Positions 51,849 through 61,434 of a stretch of DNA of 64,000 bases are shown piece by piece. The translations under genes were made by a program, and so were the position numbers. Position 1 is the stretch's first letter. Each line of letters opens with the position of its first letter. The DNA lies in contig CAJTWM010000006.1 of NCBI GenBank assembly GCA_910579805.1, forward strand, positions 1-64,000, written 5' to 3'. The notes beneath the pieces are model-generated. The model was given only the letters and a program-made list of their open reading frames with translations, was not told the DNA's origin and did not search any database. The DNA is from an uncultured Lachnospiraceae bacterium. Its GTDB lineage: Bacteria > Bacillota > Clostridia > Lachnospirales > Lachnospiraceae.

Positions 51849-54800
51849 CTATTTTCCCAGCCAATCATCCAGACAACTCTTTAACTGCCCCAGATCCAAC
51901 GGCTTTGTAATATGTTCGTTCATTCCCGCCTTTTTGCTCTCCACAACGTCCTCTGCAAAAGCATTGGCAGTCATTGCAACGATAGGAATGGATGCGCTGT
52001 CCGCCTGATCCGATCCCCGGATCTGCCTTGCCGCTTCATACCCGTTCATGACCGGCATTTGCACGTCCATGAAGATCAGGTCGTAATATCCCGATCCCAT
52101 TTCCCTAAATTTATCTACCGCGATTTTTCCGTTAGCGGCCGTTTCTACCGTCACGCCAAAGCTTCCTATGATCTCTTCCGCAATCTCACGGTTCAGGTCG
52201 TTATCTTCCACGATCAGTATCCGCTTTCCGGACAAACTTTCGGTTCCTCCCTCTTCCTTTTCAGACGGGCAGGTATCTTCTTCTCCTCCTGCGATCTGCC
52301 GGAACAGATAGACAAGACGTGACTTAAACAACGGCTTTGAAATAAATCCGGACACGCCCGCCTTACGCGCCTCGTTCTCGATCCCACTCCAGTCGTAGGC
52401 TGACAGGATAATGATCGGCACGTCGTCGCCTACTTTTTTCCGTATCTGTTTTGCCGTTTCCAAACCGTCCATATCCGGCATTTTCCAGTCCAGAATCACC
52501 GCAAAGAAATCGTCGTTCTCCTGATGCGAACTGACTACGCGTTCTACCGCTTCTCTGCCGCTCAATACAAATTCGCTCTTCATGCCTATATCGTCCAGCA
52601 CTGCGCAGACCGATTCGCAGGCGTCGCGGTCGTCGTCCACCACCAATACCGGAAGATCTACAAGCCGTCCGGTATCGGGCAGTTCTTTCCTTTGCCTCTT
52701 TAAATAAACGGTTACCGTAAATTTGGAGCCTTCGCCTATTTTACTTTCTACGCTGATATCTCCGTTCATCATCCTGACGATATTCAGCGCGATCGCCATA
52801 CCGAGTCCTGTCCCTTCGATCTTACTGATCCGGGAATCTTCCGCCCTGCTGAAGGGTTCGAAGATCTTCTCCAAAAACTCCGGCGACATACCGATCCCGC
52901 TGTCCTTCATGCTGAATTCATAACATCCGTAATCAAACATAGAAGATTTTTTCTCCGATATCTCCAACTGCAGATGCCCGCCCTGAGGCGTATATTTCAC
53001 GGCATTTCCTACAATATTGATCAATACCTGCTGCAGCCGCATCGCATCTCCAATCACATCCTCATGCTCCAGATTATCGATGTGACATTCCAGATCATGC
53101 TCCTTTGCCTCGATAGACGGCCTGACGATCGTAAGGATATTTTCTATCAAGTCGGAAAGGCTGAATTCCTCTTCCGCAAGATTGATCTTTCCTGATTCTA
53201 TCTTACTCATATCCAGCACTTCGTTGATCAGGGAAAGCAAATGCTTGCTGGAAACCGTGATCTTGCTCAGACAGTCGGAAACTCTGTCTCTATCGTCCAA
53301 ATGCGCGCCGGCTATGGACGTCATGCCAATGATTGCATTCATCGGCGTCCTGATATCATGGCTCATCCGGGATAAAAATTCGCTCTTGGAAGCATTGGCA
53401 TGATTCGCGGCGTCGCAGGCCTCTTTTAGCATATTGCGTTCCCGCTCTTCCTTTTGTTTGCTCTCCGTCACGTCCTGCGCCACATACAATACCCTTATCG
53501 CCTCGCCGTTCCTGCTCTCGGCAAGGATCACATTGCCCCTTATCCATGCATTTTCATCCGTATCTTTTCCATTCTCGTCTTTGATCTTTCTGTATTCCAC
53601 TGCAATCACCGAATGCTGTCCACTCAGGCTCTTCCTTAAGTTCTCGCAGTTCATCGTCTCTAAATATTCCTGCCTGTCTTCCGGATGAATGAAATGCTCC
53701 GCATACCTGCGGAAACCTTCCGTACAGTTTATTTCTTCGCCCAAAACTTCTCCTACTTCTTTTTTCTGGGTTATACTGCGGAAAGTATCCGCCTCCAAAT
53801 CTATATAGTAGGATGCAAAAAACAGGCTGCTCATCGTATTGATGATATAATTCTTCTCTTTCTTTTCCTTCGCCGCTTGCTCTTCTTTCCGTTTCTGCTT
53901 TGTAATATCTCTTCCCAGTATATTTACGATCACATCTTTTTCCTGCCGGATGTAGAAAATATGGGCTTCTATCCACGAAACCGGTACGGATCTTACCCTG
54001 TACTGACAAACCGTTTCCTGAAATTCTTCCACTTCCTCCGCTTTTTTTCTCAGGCTTTCTATAGACATCGCCTCTTTGAACTTCTCTATGTCCTCCTCGA
54101 ATATCGTTTCTTTTATGGCTTTTTCAATATACTGTCCATAGTCGCCTTTTAATGCCTTTCCTTCCTCTTCATGCAGATAAACGCGTTCGCACATACCGGT
54201 ATCCAGTTCTACCGTATTCATGACCTGATAGCCTGATTTGATGATAGCGGCCATCTGCATGATACTGTGATGATTCTGTATCTCCCGTTTCGTTTGCTCA
54301 TCCACATCCTGAAAAGCCAGCACGGCTATACTTTTTTCCTCGCTGCTTTTATGAAAATGGGCGGTAGCGGAGACGTAATGATAGCTGCCGTTCAGCATCC
54401 TCCTGCATAGCATTTCTCTTCGGCGTTCTCCGCAGTCTCTGGCTCCCCGGAGCGCTTCCAATGAGTATCCGTTTACCATCTTTTCTTTTGATTCCGGATG
54501 GAAATGTTTGTCCGCCGCCTCTTCCAGTATCCGATCCCACTCCATATATCCCGAATGCCCCATTCCCTTCATATCTTCGGGCATACGAACCGGATGCATA
54601 CTCCCGGTCTGCAGATCGACCACATAAATTCCGTAATTCAGTTCTCCGAGAGAAGTAATGATCTCCCTGTTACGGATATTGATTTCTTCCAGTTCCAGAC
54701 CTTCCCGGAATATATCGTGTACGTCTTTCACATACAGCATCACGCTTTGGTTATCCTGCGTATAATTACAGTCCGGCAATACCTCCAATGTATGCCAGCG

Positions 54801-55409
54801 GTAACCGCCCTCCGTTTTTCTTCTATAAGTACAGTGCAGCGTACCGTCCGTATCCTTTCTGTTTTTTAATTCCTCTTTTAAATAGCAGAATTTTGTAAAA
54901 TTTTTAAAACGTTTTACGTCGTCTCCATAAATATTCCCCGACTCTGCGAAACGGGAAAACCACCCTTCCATCCCTTCCCCGGAATGATAGGTGTCCTCCA
55001 GTTCCGACTCGTCATTTTTCACGATCTCAAAAGTCCCTGCCGTCAAATTGGATTTTATGATCTTTTTATATGCATACCCCGCCGTCTCCGCATAAGGAGC
55101 GATCGTGATCAAAACCGCCGGAACCGACTCTTTCCAATCGATCCTTGCCGCCGTTACTTCTACCGCGTTTCCAAAAGGGCTGCCGTAATGGATCGCCGTA
55201 CTTTCTTTTTTATCGCCTATATGTAAAAGCGGACAATTAGGACAGCTGCCCGGCCAAAGTTCATGACAGACCATGCCAAGACGGATATTCGGCTCCACAG
55301 CTTTTACTTTCTGATTAAAATACAATATCTGATGGTCTGCTTCCCGTATCACATAAACTCCTATATTCCGCATGGAATCTAAAACGACTTCATAATCTTT
55401 CGTCTCCAC
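51849..55409 (-). CDS. Hybrid sensor histidine kinase with two receiver domains
   Basis: 1186 residues from the GTG at good spacing after GGGAGG (an ATG two codons upstream is too close to it). An N-terminal PAS-like domain has CHELWPGSCPNCPL; two or three more PAS-like modules follow to about residue 650. HisKA: SEFLSRMSHDIRTPMNAIIG (His near 684). HATPase: ADSRISKIEGTGLGMAIALN. Two receivers follow: VVDDDRDACESVCAVL with DWKMPDMDG, and IVEDNDLNREIAEEIIG with MDVQMPVMNG. No Hpt or DNA-binding output domain and no membrane helix. A soluble or redox sensor is possible given the Cys cluster. Confidence 0.9.
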   Translation of the reverse strand: METKDYEVVLDSMRNIGVYVIREADHQILYFNQKVKAVEPNIRLGMVCHELWPGSCPNCPLLHIGDKKESTAIHYGSPFGNAVEVTAARIDWKESVPAVLITIAPYAETAGYAYKKIIKSNLTAGTFEIVKNDESELEDTYHSGEGMEGWFSRFAESGNIYGDDVKRFKNFTKFCYLKEELKNRKDTDGTLHCTYRRKTEGGYRWHTLEVLPDCNYTQDNQSVMLYVKDVHDIFREGLELEEINIRNREIITSLGELNYGIYVVDLQTGSMHPVRMPEDMKGMGHSGYMEWDRILEEAADKHFHPESKEKMVNGYSLEALRGARDCGERRREMLCRRMLNGSYHYVSATAHFHKSSEEKSIAVLAFQDVDEQTKREIQNHHSIMQMAAIIKSGYQVMNTVELDTGMCERVYLHEEEGKALKGDYGQYIEKAIKETIFEEDIEKFKEAMSIESLRKKAEEVEEFQETVCQYRVRSVPVSWIEAHIFYIRQEKDVIVNILGRDITKQKRKEEQAAKEKKEKNYIINTMSSLFFASYYIDLEADTFRSITQKKEVGEVLGEEINCTEGFRRYAEHFIHPEDRQEYLETMNCENLRKSLSGQHSVIAVEYRKIKDENGKDTDENAWIRGNVILAESRNGEAIRVLYVAQDVTESKQKEERERNMLKEACDAANHANASKSEFLSRMSHDIRTPMNAIIGMTSIAGAHLDDRDRVSDCLSKITVSSKHLLSLINEVLDMSKIESGKINLAEEEFSLSDLIENILTIVRPSIEAKEHDLECHIDNLEHEDVIGDAMRLQQVLINIVGNAVKYTPQGGHLQLEISEKKSSMFDYGCYEFSMKDSGIGMSPEFLEKIFEPFSRAEDSRISKIEGTGLGMAIALNIVRMMNGDISVESKIGEGSKFTVTVYLKRQRKELPDTGRLVDLPVLVVDDDRDACESVCAVLDDIGMKSEFVLSGREAVERVVSSHQENDDFFAVILDWKMPDMDGLETAKQIRKKVGDDVPIIILSAYDWSGIENEARKAGVSGFISKPLFKSRLVYLFRQIAGGEEDTCPSEKEEGGTESLSGKRILIVEDNDLNREIAEEIIGSFGVTVETAANGKIAVDKFREMGSGYYDLIFMDVQMPVMNGYEAARQIRGSDQADSASIPIVAMTANAFAEDVVESKKAGMNEHITKPLDLGQLKSCLDDWLGK

Positions 55410-55541
55410 AGTCATACCTCCCGATCCTGCTTGAATTATCATTACATATACAGTTTTATATTAACATAAATCTTATGCCAAAGTCATCATTTACTTTGGG
55501 ATTCTTAAAGTGAAAAGTTACTGAAAAGTTTATAAAATGAA

Positions 55542-55570
55542 TTGCCTGCCACTTTTAAAAATGCTATGAT
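55542..55570 (+). promoter_or_regulatory. Promoter of the CoA gene block
   Basis: TTGCCT, 17 bases, TATGAT, with TGC just before the -10 box. It is 90 bases upstream of the ECF S-component gene. Confidence 0.65.
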
Positions 55571-55659
55571 GTCCTCGTATTGTATCTTTATAATGGATCT
55601 TTCTCATGAAATTCCATTCAGGAAGAATAATAACAAAAAGAAAAGGAGTATCTCTTTCC

Positions 55660-56286
55660 ATGAACAAAAAAATGAATACCAGACAACTGACTATGCTGGG
55701 CCTGCTGACGGCGGTCCTCCTCCTCATGGCATACACGCCGCTTGGATACCTGAATATCGGGCCGCTGGCAATCACATTAAACGTGATCCCGGTAGCGTTG
55801 GCCGCCGTCACGTTAGGACCGGCCGGCGGCGCCGTCATAGGAGGCGTATTCGGCCTGACCAGCTTTTTACAATGTATCGGCGTAGGCGGCAGCAGCGCAA
55901 TGGGCGTGGTACTGTTCGGCATCAACCCTTTTTTGGCGTTTATACAGCGTTTTCTTCCCCGCCTTTTGGACGGTTTGCTGCTCGGTTACATTTTTAAAGG
56001 AGTAAAAAAACTGACCAATGTGCAGATATCCTGTTTTGTCACCGGATTTTTCTCCGCATTCCTCAATACGCTCTTTTTTATGACGGCGCTGGTGCTTCTT
56101 TTTGGAAACACGGACTATATGCGGGAACTGATCGGCGGGAAAAACGTGATCCTTTTTATCTGTTCCTTTGTCGGTATCAATTCCGTCTTTGAAATGATCG
56201 CCTCCACCATTATTACCGGATTGGTCGGATTCGCCTTATTTAAAGCAAAGATCATCAACATCATGCCGGGGGAAACGAAACGCTGA
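55660..56286 (+). CDS. panT: ECF transporter S component, probably for pantothenate
   Basis: 208 residues, six predicted helices. The start is the ATG after AAAAGGAGTATCTCTTTCC. LLLMAYTPLGYLNIGPLAIT and PVALAAVTLGPAGGAVIGGV are the conserved first helices of vitamin-binding S components. Substrate is inferred from the position before coaX and coaBC, the next steps of pantothenate use. It would need a shared EcfAA'T module from elsewhere. Confidence 0.75.
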   Translation: MNKKMNTRQLTMLGLLTAVLLLMAYTPLGYLNIGPLAITLNVIPVALAAVTLGPAGGAVIGGVFGLTSFLQCIGVGGSSAMGVVLFGINPFLAFIQRFLPRLLDGLLLGYIFKGVKKLTNVQISCFVTGFFSAFLNTLFFMTALVLLFGNTDYMRELIGGKNVILFICSFVGINSVFEMIASTIITGLVGFALFKAKIINIMPGETKR

Positions 56287-56380
56287 AAAGTCACTACAGG
56301 AAACGGAACTAACGCCGGAAGATCCAAAATACCGGATGAATTTTGAATGAAAACCAAAACTGACTATTAGGAGGTAATTT

Positions 56381-57166
56381 ATGCTGTTAGCAATCGACAT
56401 GGGTAATACCAATATCGTGATCGGCTGTATCGATGACGATAATATCTATTTTGTGGAACGCCTTTCCACGTCTACCTTAAAAACCGAATTGGAATACGCG
56501 GTGGATTTCAAGACCGTGCTGGAAATGTATCATATCCATGCAGACAAAATTGACGGGGCCATCATTTCTTCCGTAGTCCCGCAATTGAATCCTGTCTTAA
56601 AATCCGCTTTGGAAAAACTGCTGAATATCACGCCGCTCATTGTCGGCCCCGGGCTGAAAAACGGACTGAATATCCTGATGGACAATCCTTCCCAGCTCGG
56701 CAGCGATCTGGTGGTGGATTCCGTTGCGGCACTGCATGAATACGGCGCGCCGGCCATCATCATCGATATGGGAACAGCAACGACCATCTGCGTCGTAGAT
56801 AAAAATAAAAACTATATCGGCGGGCAGATCCTTCCCGGCGTCCGGGTCTCTTTGGATTCCCTTGTTTCCCGCACGTCGCAGCTCCCCCGTATCGCGCTGG
56901 ATACGCCCAAAAAGGTCATCGGCACGAACACGGTGGACTGTATGAAAAGCGGAATCCTTTACGGGAACGCCTCCTGCATCGACGGCATGATTGAAAAGAT
57001 CGAGGAAGAACTGGGCTATTCTGCCGTCGTTGTAGCCACCGGCGGACTTGCCAAATCCATTATTCCTTATTGCAGGCATAACATTATCTTAGACGACGAC
57101 CTGCTTTTAAAAGGATTAAAAATCATTTACGACAAAAACAGCAAACATGCCAAAAACACACCATAG
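56381..57166 (+). CDS. coaX: Type III pantothenate kinase
   Basis: 261 residues. First step of CoA synthesis; the type III enzyme differs from CoaA and is not inhibited by CoA. Motifs: LAIDMGNTNIVIGC (phosphate loop), GPGLKNGLNI, IIDMGTATTICVVD and GGQILPGVRVSLDSL. The ATG follows TTAGGAGGTAATTT. Confidence 0.96.
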   Translation: MLLAIDMGNTNIVIGCIDDDNIYFVERLSTSTLKTELEYAVDFKTVLEMYHIHADKIDGAIISSVVPQLNPVLKSALEKLLNITPLIVGPGLKNGLNILMDNPSQLGSDLVVDSVAALHEYGAPAIIIDMGTATTICVVDKNKNYIGGQILPGVRVSLDSLVSRTSQLPRIALDTPKKVIGTNTVDCMKSGILYGNASCIDGMIEKIEEELGYSAVVVATGGLAKSIIPYCRHNIILDDDLLLKGLKIIYDKNSKHAKNTP

Positions 57167-57183
57167 TGCAGACGGAGGGATCT

Positions 57184-58383
57184 ATGTTAAAAGAAAAAAA
57201 TATCGTGCTTGCCGTAACAGGCAGTATCGCTGCATACAAAATTGCAAATCTGGCAAGCCTATTAAAGAAAAAGGGATGTAATGTCACCGTGCTGATGACA
57301 AAAAACGCAACGAATTTTATCAATCCCATCACCTTTGAAACGTTAACCGGCAATAAATGTCTGATCGATACCTTTGACCGGAATTTCCAATACAGTGTGG
57401 AACATGTCTCTCTCGCCAAACAAACGCAGGTCTGCCTGATCGCTCCGGCTTCCGCCAATGTGATCGGCAAACTGGCGAACGGCATTGCCGACGATATGCT
57501 CACTACCACCATTATGGCATGTGAATGTAAAAAAATCATTTCCCCCGCCATGAATACGCATATGTTCCACAATCCCATCGTTCAGGACAACTTAAAAAAA
57601 CTGGCGGGCTACGGTTATGAGATCATCGCTCCGGATCACGGTTATCTTGCCTGCGGGGATATTGGAGACGGAAAGATGCCCTCCGAGCAGGTATTATTTG
57701 AAGCCATTGAAAAAGAACTTGCCTTTCCGAAAGATTTTGAAGGCAGGCGGATTCTGGTCACCGCAGGCCCTACTATCGAACGGCTCGATCCGGTCCGGTT
57801 CCTTTCCAACCATTCCAGCGGAAAAATGGGATATGCCATCGCAAAACACTGTATGCTGCGGGGCGCAAAAGTAACTTTGGTCACCGGAAAGACCGCTCTT
57901 TCCTATCCGCCTTATGTAGACGTAGTTCCCGTGGAATCCGCCAAAGAAATGTTCGAGGCCGTCACCTCCTGTTTCGACGGGCAGGATATTGTAATTAAAG
58001 CGGCTGCCGTCGCCGATTACCGTCCTGCCTATGTGGCAGATGAAAAAATGAAAAAGAAAGACGGCGAACTTTCCATCCCCTTGGAACGTACAGAAGATAT
58101 TTTAAAAACTTTGGGAGAACGCAAAAGACCCGGCCAGTTTTTATGCGGATTTTCTATGGAAACGGAACATATGCTGGAAAATTCAAAGGCAAAACTGGAA
58201 AAAAAGAATCTGGATATGATCGTCGCCAATAATGTCAAACAGGAAGGCGCCGGTTTCGGAGTAGATACCAACGTCGTAACCTTTATCACCAAGAACTCTG
58301 TAGAAGAACTGCCTGTTATGAGCAAAGAGGACGTGGCTGAAAAACTCTTAGACGCAATCAGACAAAATTTACGCTCTGAATAA
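57184..58383 (+). CDS. coaBC: Bifunctional CoaBC (phosphopantothenoylcysteine synthase/decarboxylase)
   Basis: 399 residues. CoaC flavoprotein half: TGSIAAYKIANLASLLKKKG, APASANVIGKLANGIADDML, and PAMNTHMFHNP with the catalytic region. CoaB half from about 190: TAGPTIERLDPVRFLSNHSS, KAAAVADYRP and ANNVKQEGAGFG. The start is the ATG after ACGGAGGGATCT; an upstream GTG overlapping coaX is rejected. Confidence 0.96.
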   Translation: MLKEKNIVLAVTGSIAAYKIANLASLLKKKGCNVTVLMTKNATNFINPITFETLTGNKCLIDTFDRNFQYSVEHVSLAKQTQVCLIAPASANVIGKLANGIADDMLTTTIMACECKKIISPAMNTHMFHNPIVQDNLKKLAGYGYEIIAPDHGYLACGDIGDGKMPSEQVLFEAIEKELAFPKDFEGRRILVTAGPTIERLDPVRFLSNHSSGKMGYAIAKHCMLRGAKVTLVTGKTALSYPPYVDVVPVESAKEMFEAVTSCFDGQDIVIKAAAVADYRPAYVADEKMKKKDGELSIPLERTEDILKTLGERKRPGQFLCGFSMETEHMLENSKAKLEKKNLDMIVANNVKQEGAGFGVDTNVVTFITKNSVEELPVMSKEDVAEKLLDAIRQNLRSE

Positions 58384-58495
58384 GTCTGCGTCCCTGAAGC
58401 GTGCTTAAAAAAAATCATTCTCGCGAATTGCGACCTGCATTCGATGGAAAGCACTTTTCAAGCGCCCTTTGACATACTTAATAGTTTGAGCAAAA

Positions 58496-58538
58496 GACGG
58501 CAGGGACGCGGCCGCACAGTATCCGCATACCTGCCGTC
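58496..58538. repeat. Inverted repeat before the CmpB-family gene
   Basis: GACGGCAGG and CCTGCCGTC, nine perfect pairs, separated by 25 bases. It lies 42 bases before the start codon. No T-run follows, so a regulator site or leader structure is more likely than a terminator. Confidence 0.55.
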
Positions 58539-58580
58539 AGTGAAAGACCTTACCAATACCGTGTAGAAATGTGGGAGAAT

Positions 58581-59894
58581 ATGGAATATACATTATATCA
58601 GCTTTTGTGGCTCTACCTGTTCTATTCCTTTATCGGATGGTGCGTAGAAGTAGGCGCCGCGGCAGTCAAAAAAAGAACCTTCATCAACCGGGGATTCGTC
58701 TCCGGCCCTCTATGCCCTATCTACGGAACCGGCGCCGTTTTGTTTGCCGTTTTTCTTCCGGAACTGAAATCTTCGCCGTTTTTCTTATTTTTAGGCGGTA
58801 TGATTCTTGCCTCTATGCTGGAGCTTGTTACCGGAAAAGTTTTGGAAAAAATTTTTAAAAGAAAATGGTGGGATTATTCCGAAGAAAAGTTTTCCTTTGA
58901 AGGATATGTGTGCTTAAAATATTCCCTGCTTTGGGGCTGTTTTGCCATACTGCTGTTATACGTTACCGATCCCCTGCTTTTATCTTTGCTCGGACTGATC
59001 CCTTATCCCATCGGCTTCTTTACGATGATCGGTCTTTTTGTCCTGCTGGCGCTTGATTTCATCGGAACCTGGCTGGCGCTTGCCGGAATGAAAAAGCAGG
59101 CGAAGCAGCTTTCTCCCATTACAGACGGCATCCAGAACGCATCCCGCATTTTGGAAAACGCGATCACCAAACGGATCCGCCGCCGGATGCAGAAAGCCTT
59201 CCCGCCGCTCTCAGACCAAAATCTGTCCGTGCCTGCCAAAGAAAAATCTACGGTCTTTGCAGAAGGATGCAGCTTTTATAAACTGGCAGCCATCTTTTTT
59301 ATCGGAGCCTTCCTAGGCGATATTATCGAAACGATCTTCTGTTTTCTGACGATGGGAGAGTTGATGAGCAGAAGCAGCGTGGTCTACGGCCCTTTCAGCG
59401 TAGTCTGGGGACTGGGATGCGCCTTTTTAACCGCGCTTTTATACCTGTGCAAAGAAAAAGATAATTGGTATATCTTTTGGCTGGGAACGCTGCTTGGCGG
59501 GGCTTATGAATACATCTGCAGCGTGTTTACGGAACTGGTATTCGGTACGATCTTTTGGGATTACAGCGGATTTGCTTTCAATCTGGGCGGCAGGATCAAT
59601 CTGCTTTACTGCTTTTTCTGGGGGATCGCCGCCGTCGTCTGGCTGAAACTGATTTATCCCCGACTTTCCGCCCTGATCGAAAAGATCCCCATGAAAACGG
59701 GAAAAATAATAACCAATCTTTTTATCGTCTTCATGCTCTTTAACATGGTAATTTCTTCCCTTGCGCTTGCCCGTTATACAGAAAGACATTCGGATGCGCC
59801 GGACCAGACAGGGGCGCTAAATGAATTTCTGGATGAACGCTTTCCTGACGAAAGAATTGAGCGGATCTATCCGAATGCGAAGATCGTGGAGTGA
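58581..59894 (+). CDS. CmpB-family (PF06541) membrane protein, two tandem domains
   Basis: 437 residues. The family, named putative ABC-transporter type IV, is seen twice. First copy: YSFIGWCVEVGAAAVKKRTF, FVSGPLCPIYGTGAVLF and LELVTGKVLEKIFKRKWWDY. Second copy (from about residue 230): IGAFLGDIIETIFCFLTMGE, VVYGPFSVVWGLGCAFL and FGTIFWDYSGFAFNLGGRIN. The usual protein has one copy of about 200 residues. The start is the ATG after GGGAGAAT (short spacing), fitting relatives that begin near there. Transport is not proven for the family. Confidence 0.8.
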   Translation: MEYTLYQLLWLYLFYSFIGWCVEVGAAAVKKRTFINRGFVSGPLCPIYGTGAVLFAVFLPELKSSPFFLFLGGMILASMLELVTGKVLEKIFKRKWWDYSEEKFSFEGYVCLKYSLLWGCFAILLLYVTDPLLLSLLGLIPYPIGFFTMIGLFVLLALDFIGTWLALAGMKKQAKQLSPITDGIQNASRILENAITKRIRRRMQKAFPPLSDQNLSVPAKEKSTVFAEGCSFYKLAAIFFIGAFLGDIIETIFCFLTMGELMSRSSVVYGPFSVVWGLGCAFLTALLYLCKEKDNWYIFWLGTLLGGAYEYICSVFTELVFGTIFWDYSGFAFNLGGRINLLYCFFWGIAAVVWLKLIYPRLSALIEKIPMKTGKIITNLFIVFMLFNMVISSLALARYTERHSDAPDQTGALNEFLDERFPDERIERIYPNAKIVE

Positions 59895-59910
59895 CGGTCT
59901 TCGCATTTTT
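59875..59910 (+). terminator. Terminator overlapping the CmpB gene stop codon
   Basis: ATGCGAAGA/TCTTCGCAT stem, then TTTT. The left arm encodes the last residues and the stop codon lies in the loop. Confidence 0.8.
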
Positions 59911-60040
59911 ACCGGTTCGTACCGCTCTCTTTCTTCCAGCACAGCCAGTCTTTATCCAAAACCGTAGCGCGGGGTTCTGTCAGGATCGTATCGCATGGAA
60001 ACTGCCGGCAGACCCCACAGCAGGCAATTCCTTTTTCTTC

Positions 60041-60466
60041 TTAGTCCATCCAGCAGCAGAGCTGTTCCAGTCCATAAAGGCAGTCCATACCGCTTTCCGA
60101 AAAGCTCTTCCAAAGCTCCCCCGCCTTGTCGGAACTCACATAATCCGACCACTCTTTATCAGGTTTACAGCTTGTTGTGGATAACGTGATACTCTTTTTA
60201 TTTTCAAACTCTTCCACATATTTTTTTACAAAAGCCGGATCTTCTCCCTTTTTAAAGCAGGCGCAACGCCATTCGTCACCTCCGCTTTTGTTTACAAAAG
60301 GCTGCGGCGGAACTGCCAGCGACATTTGAATGAAAAAATCATTATCAAAGGATTCCCCTATCGCCAGATATTTAATACTGCACAGATCTTCCCTTTCTGT
60401 CTTCGGTTTTTCTAAAATTTTTTCTACGGCGTCCCTCACCCATTCGTTTTTAAATGTAATGCTCAT
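60041..60466 (-). CDS. Hypothetical protein, 141 aa
   Basis: A soluble mixed alpha/beta protein with many Trp and Cys (WRCACFKKGEDPAF, GMDCLYGLEQLCCWMD). A strand-rich centre (IKYLAIGESFDNDFFIQMSL) is followed by a helical C-terminus. No family recognised. The ATG follows GGAAGGGAAGGTTAC, a good site, so it is likely expressed. Confidence 0.6.
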   Translation of the reverse strand: MSITFKNEWVRDAVEKILEKPKTEREDLCSIKYLAIGESFDNDFFIQMSLAVPPQPFVNKSGGDEWRCACFKKGEDPAFVKKYVEEFENKKSITLSTTSCKPDKEWSDYVSSDKAGELWKSFSESGMDCLYGLEQLCCWMD

Positions 60467-60551
60467 GTAACCTTCCCTTCCTGCTTTCCAGTAAATTTTT
60501 ATGAATATGCAATGTCACCTTATAAATCTGTCGATATTGAGCAAAAATAAA

Positions 60552-60585
60552 ACAGCCCAGCCTATCGCCAAGTGAAGCTGAACTG
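60552..60585 (-). terminator. Terminator at the end of the TetR remnant
   Basis: CAGTTCAGC pairs with GCTGGGCTG (with G-U pairs), then TTTTATTTTT on the minus strand. The left arm is translated as the final codons of the remnant. Confidence 0.7.
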
Positions 60586-60762
60586 TCGTATCCTGTTTAG
60601 CAGTTCTCTTGCCTTCGAAAGCATTTGTCCGGTCATCCTGTCAATCATGGCGTCCAAAATATCTTCCTTTGACTTAAAATGATAATACAAAGTTCCTCCT
60701 GCGATCCCGACCTCCTTTAAAATGTCGTTTGTGCTGGTATTATCAAATCCCCTTATCGACAA
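60562..60762 (-). pseudogene. TetR/AcrR-type regulator remnant (helix-turn-helix only)
   Basis: A 66-codon open frame, GFDNTSTNDILKEVGIAGGT then LYYHFKSKEDILDAMID, is the recognition part of a TetR helix-turn-helix. The ligand domain (about 130 residues) is missing: after MLSKARELLNRIR the frame runs into the transcription terminator. The normal N-terminus is also missing; just before GFDN the DNA reads GATAAGGGG plus one extra A, suggesting a frameshift. It is not a working repressor. Confidence 0.7.
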
Positions 60763-60803
60763 CCTGTCGATTTGATTCTAACATGGAAATACGGGTAGTT
60801 CCT

Positions 60804-61244
60804 TTATGTCCTTGGAATATGCAAATTCGCCGGGGAATTACTTTTCCGTTTCTTTTTGGGGGAAACGGTAGCCTCATAACTTGCGTCGATCATATTGCAG
60901 ATTTCCTCAAAGGGAACTGTCCCGTCAAGCAGGATCGTGATCCACGCCCTTTTATTCATATGATATGCCGGGAAATACCCTTCCTGCTGTACCAGTATAT
61001 CATGGAACATCTGATCGGATATTTTCACATTAATCATACTGACGCTGCCTTCCATAGGAAGTCCCAGCTTTGCCCCTTCTACATCCATGAGCAGGCCATA
61101 CCACTTTTTGTTATCCTCGTGACGAAGTACTGCGCTCACTTCATCGCGCTTAAAAGGATAGTCCTCTTTCGTATGGTATTTCTTTTTCACATAGGCAAGC
61201 ACTGCCTTTCTGTAGGAATGATCCTGTAATTTTTCCTCATTCAT
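60804..61244 (-). CDS. MmcQ/YjbR family protein
   Basis: 146 residues. Typical of this small family: YPFKRDEVSAVLRHEDNKKW, then GSVSMINVKISDQMFHDILV, GYFPAYHMNKRAWITILLDG and a helical end (EEICNMIDASYEAT) with a basic tail. A double-wing DNA-binding fold is known for YjbR, but the biological role is unclear. Start uncertain by one codon (two adjacent ATG). Confidence 0.8.
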   Translation of the reverse strand: MNEEKLQDHSYRKAVLAYVKKKYHTKEDYPFKRDEVSAVLRHEDNKKWYGLLMDVEGAKLGLPMEGSVSMINVKISDQMFHDILVQQEGYFPAYHMNKRAWITILLDGTVPFEEICNMIDASYEATVSPKKKRKSNSPANLHIPRT

Positions 61245-61434
61245 CATAGATAATATCAAAATCCCCCCATTCATTACAACAATAAGTATAATTCCCTTCC
61301 AATGGGTCGGTTAAATTTGGTTTTGCCGGTGCCAGTCTCCGTGCCAAATCCCCGAACGCGGCAAGTGTATATTTCTCCCCGTCTGATACTAAATCTACCT
61401 ACTCTTCTTTTATTCACATCCTACCCATTGCTTC

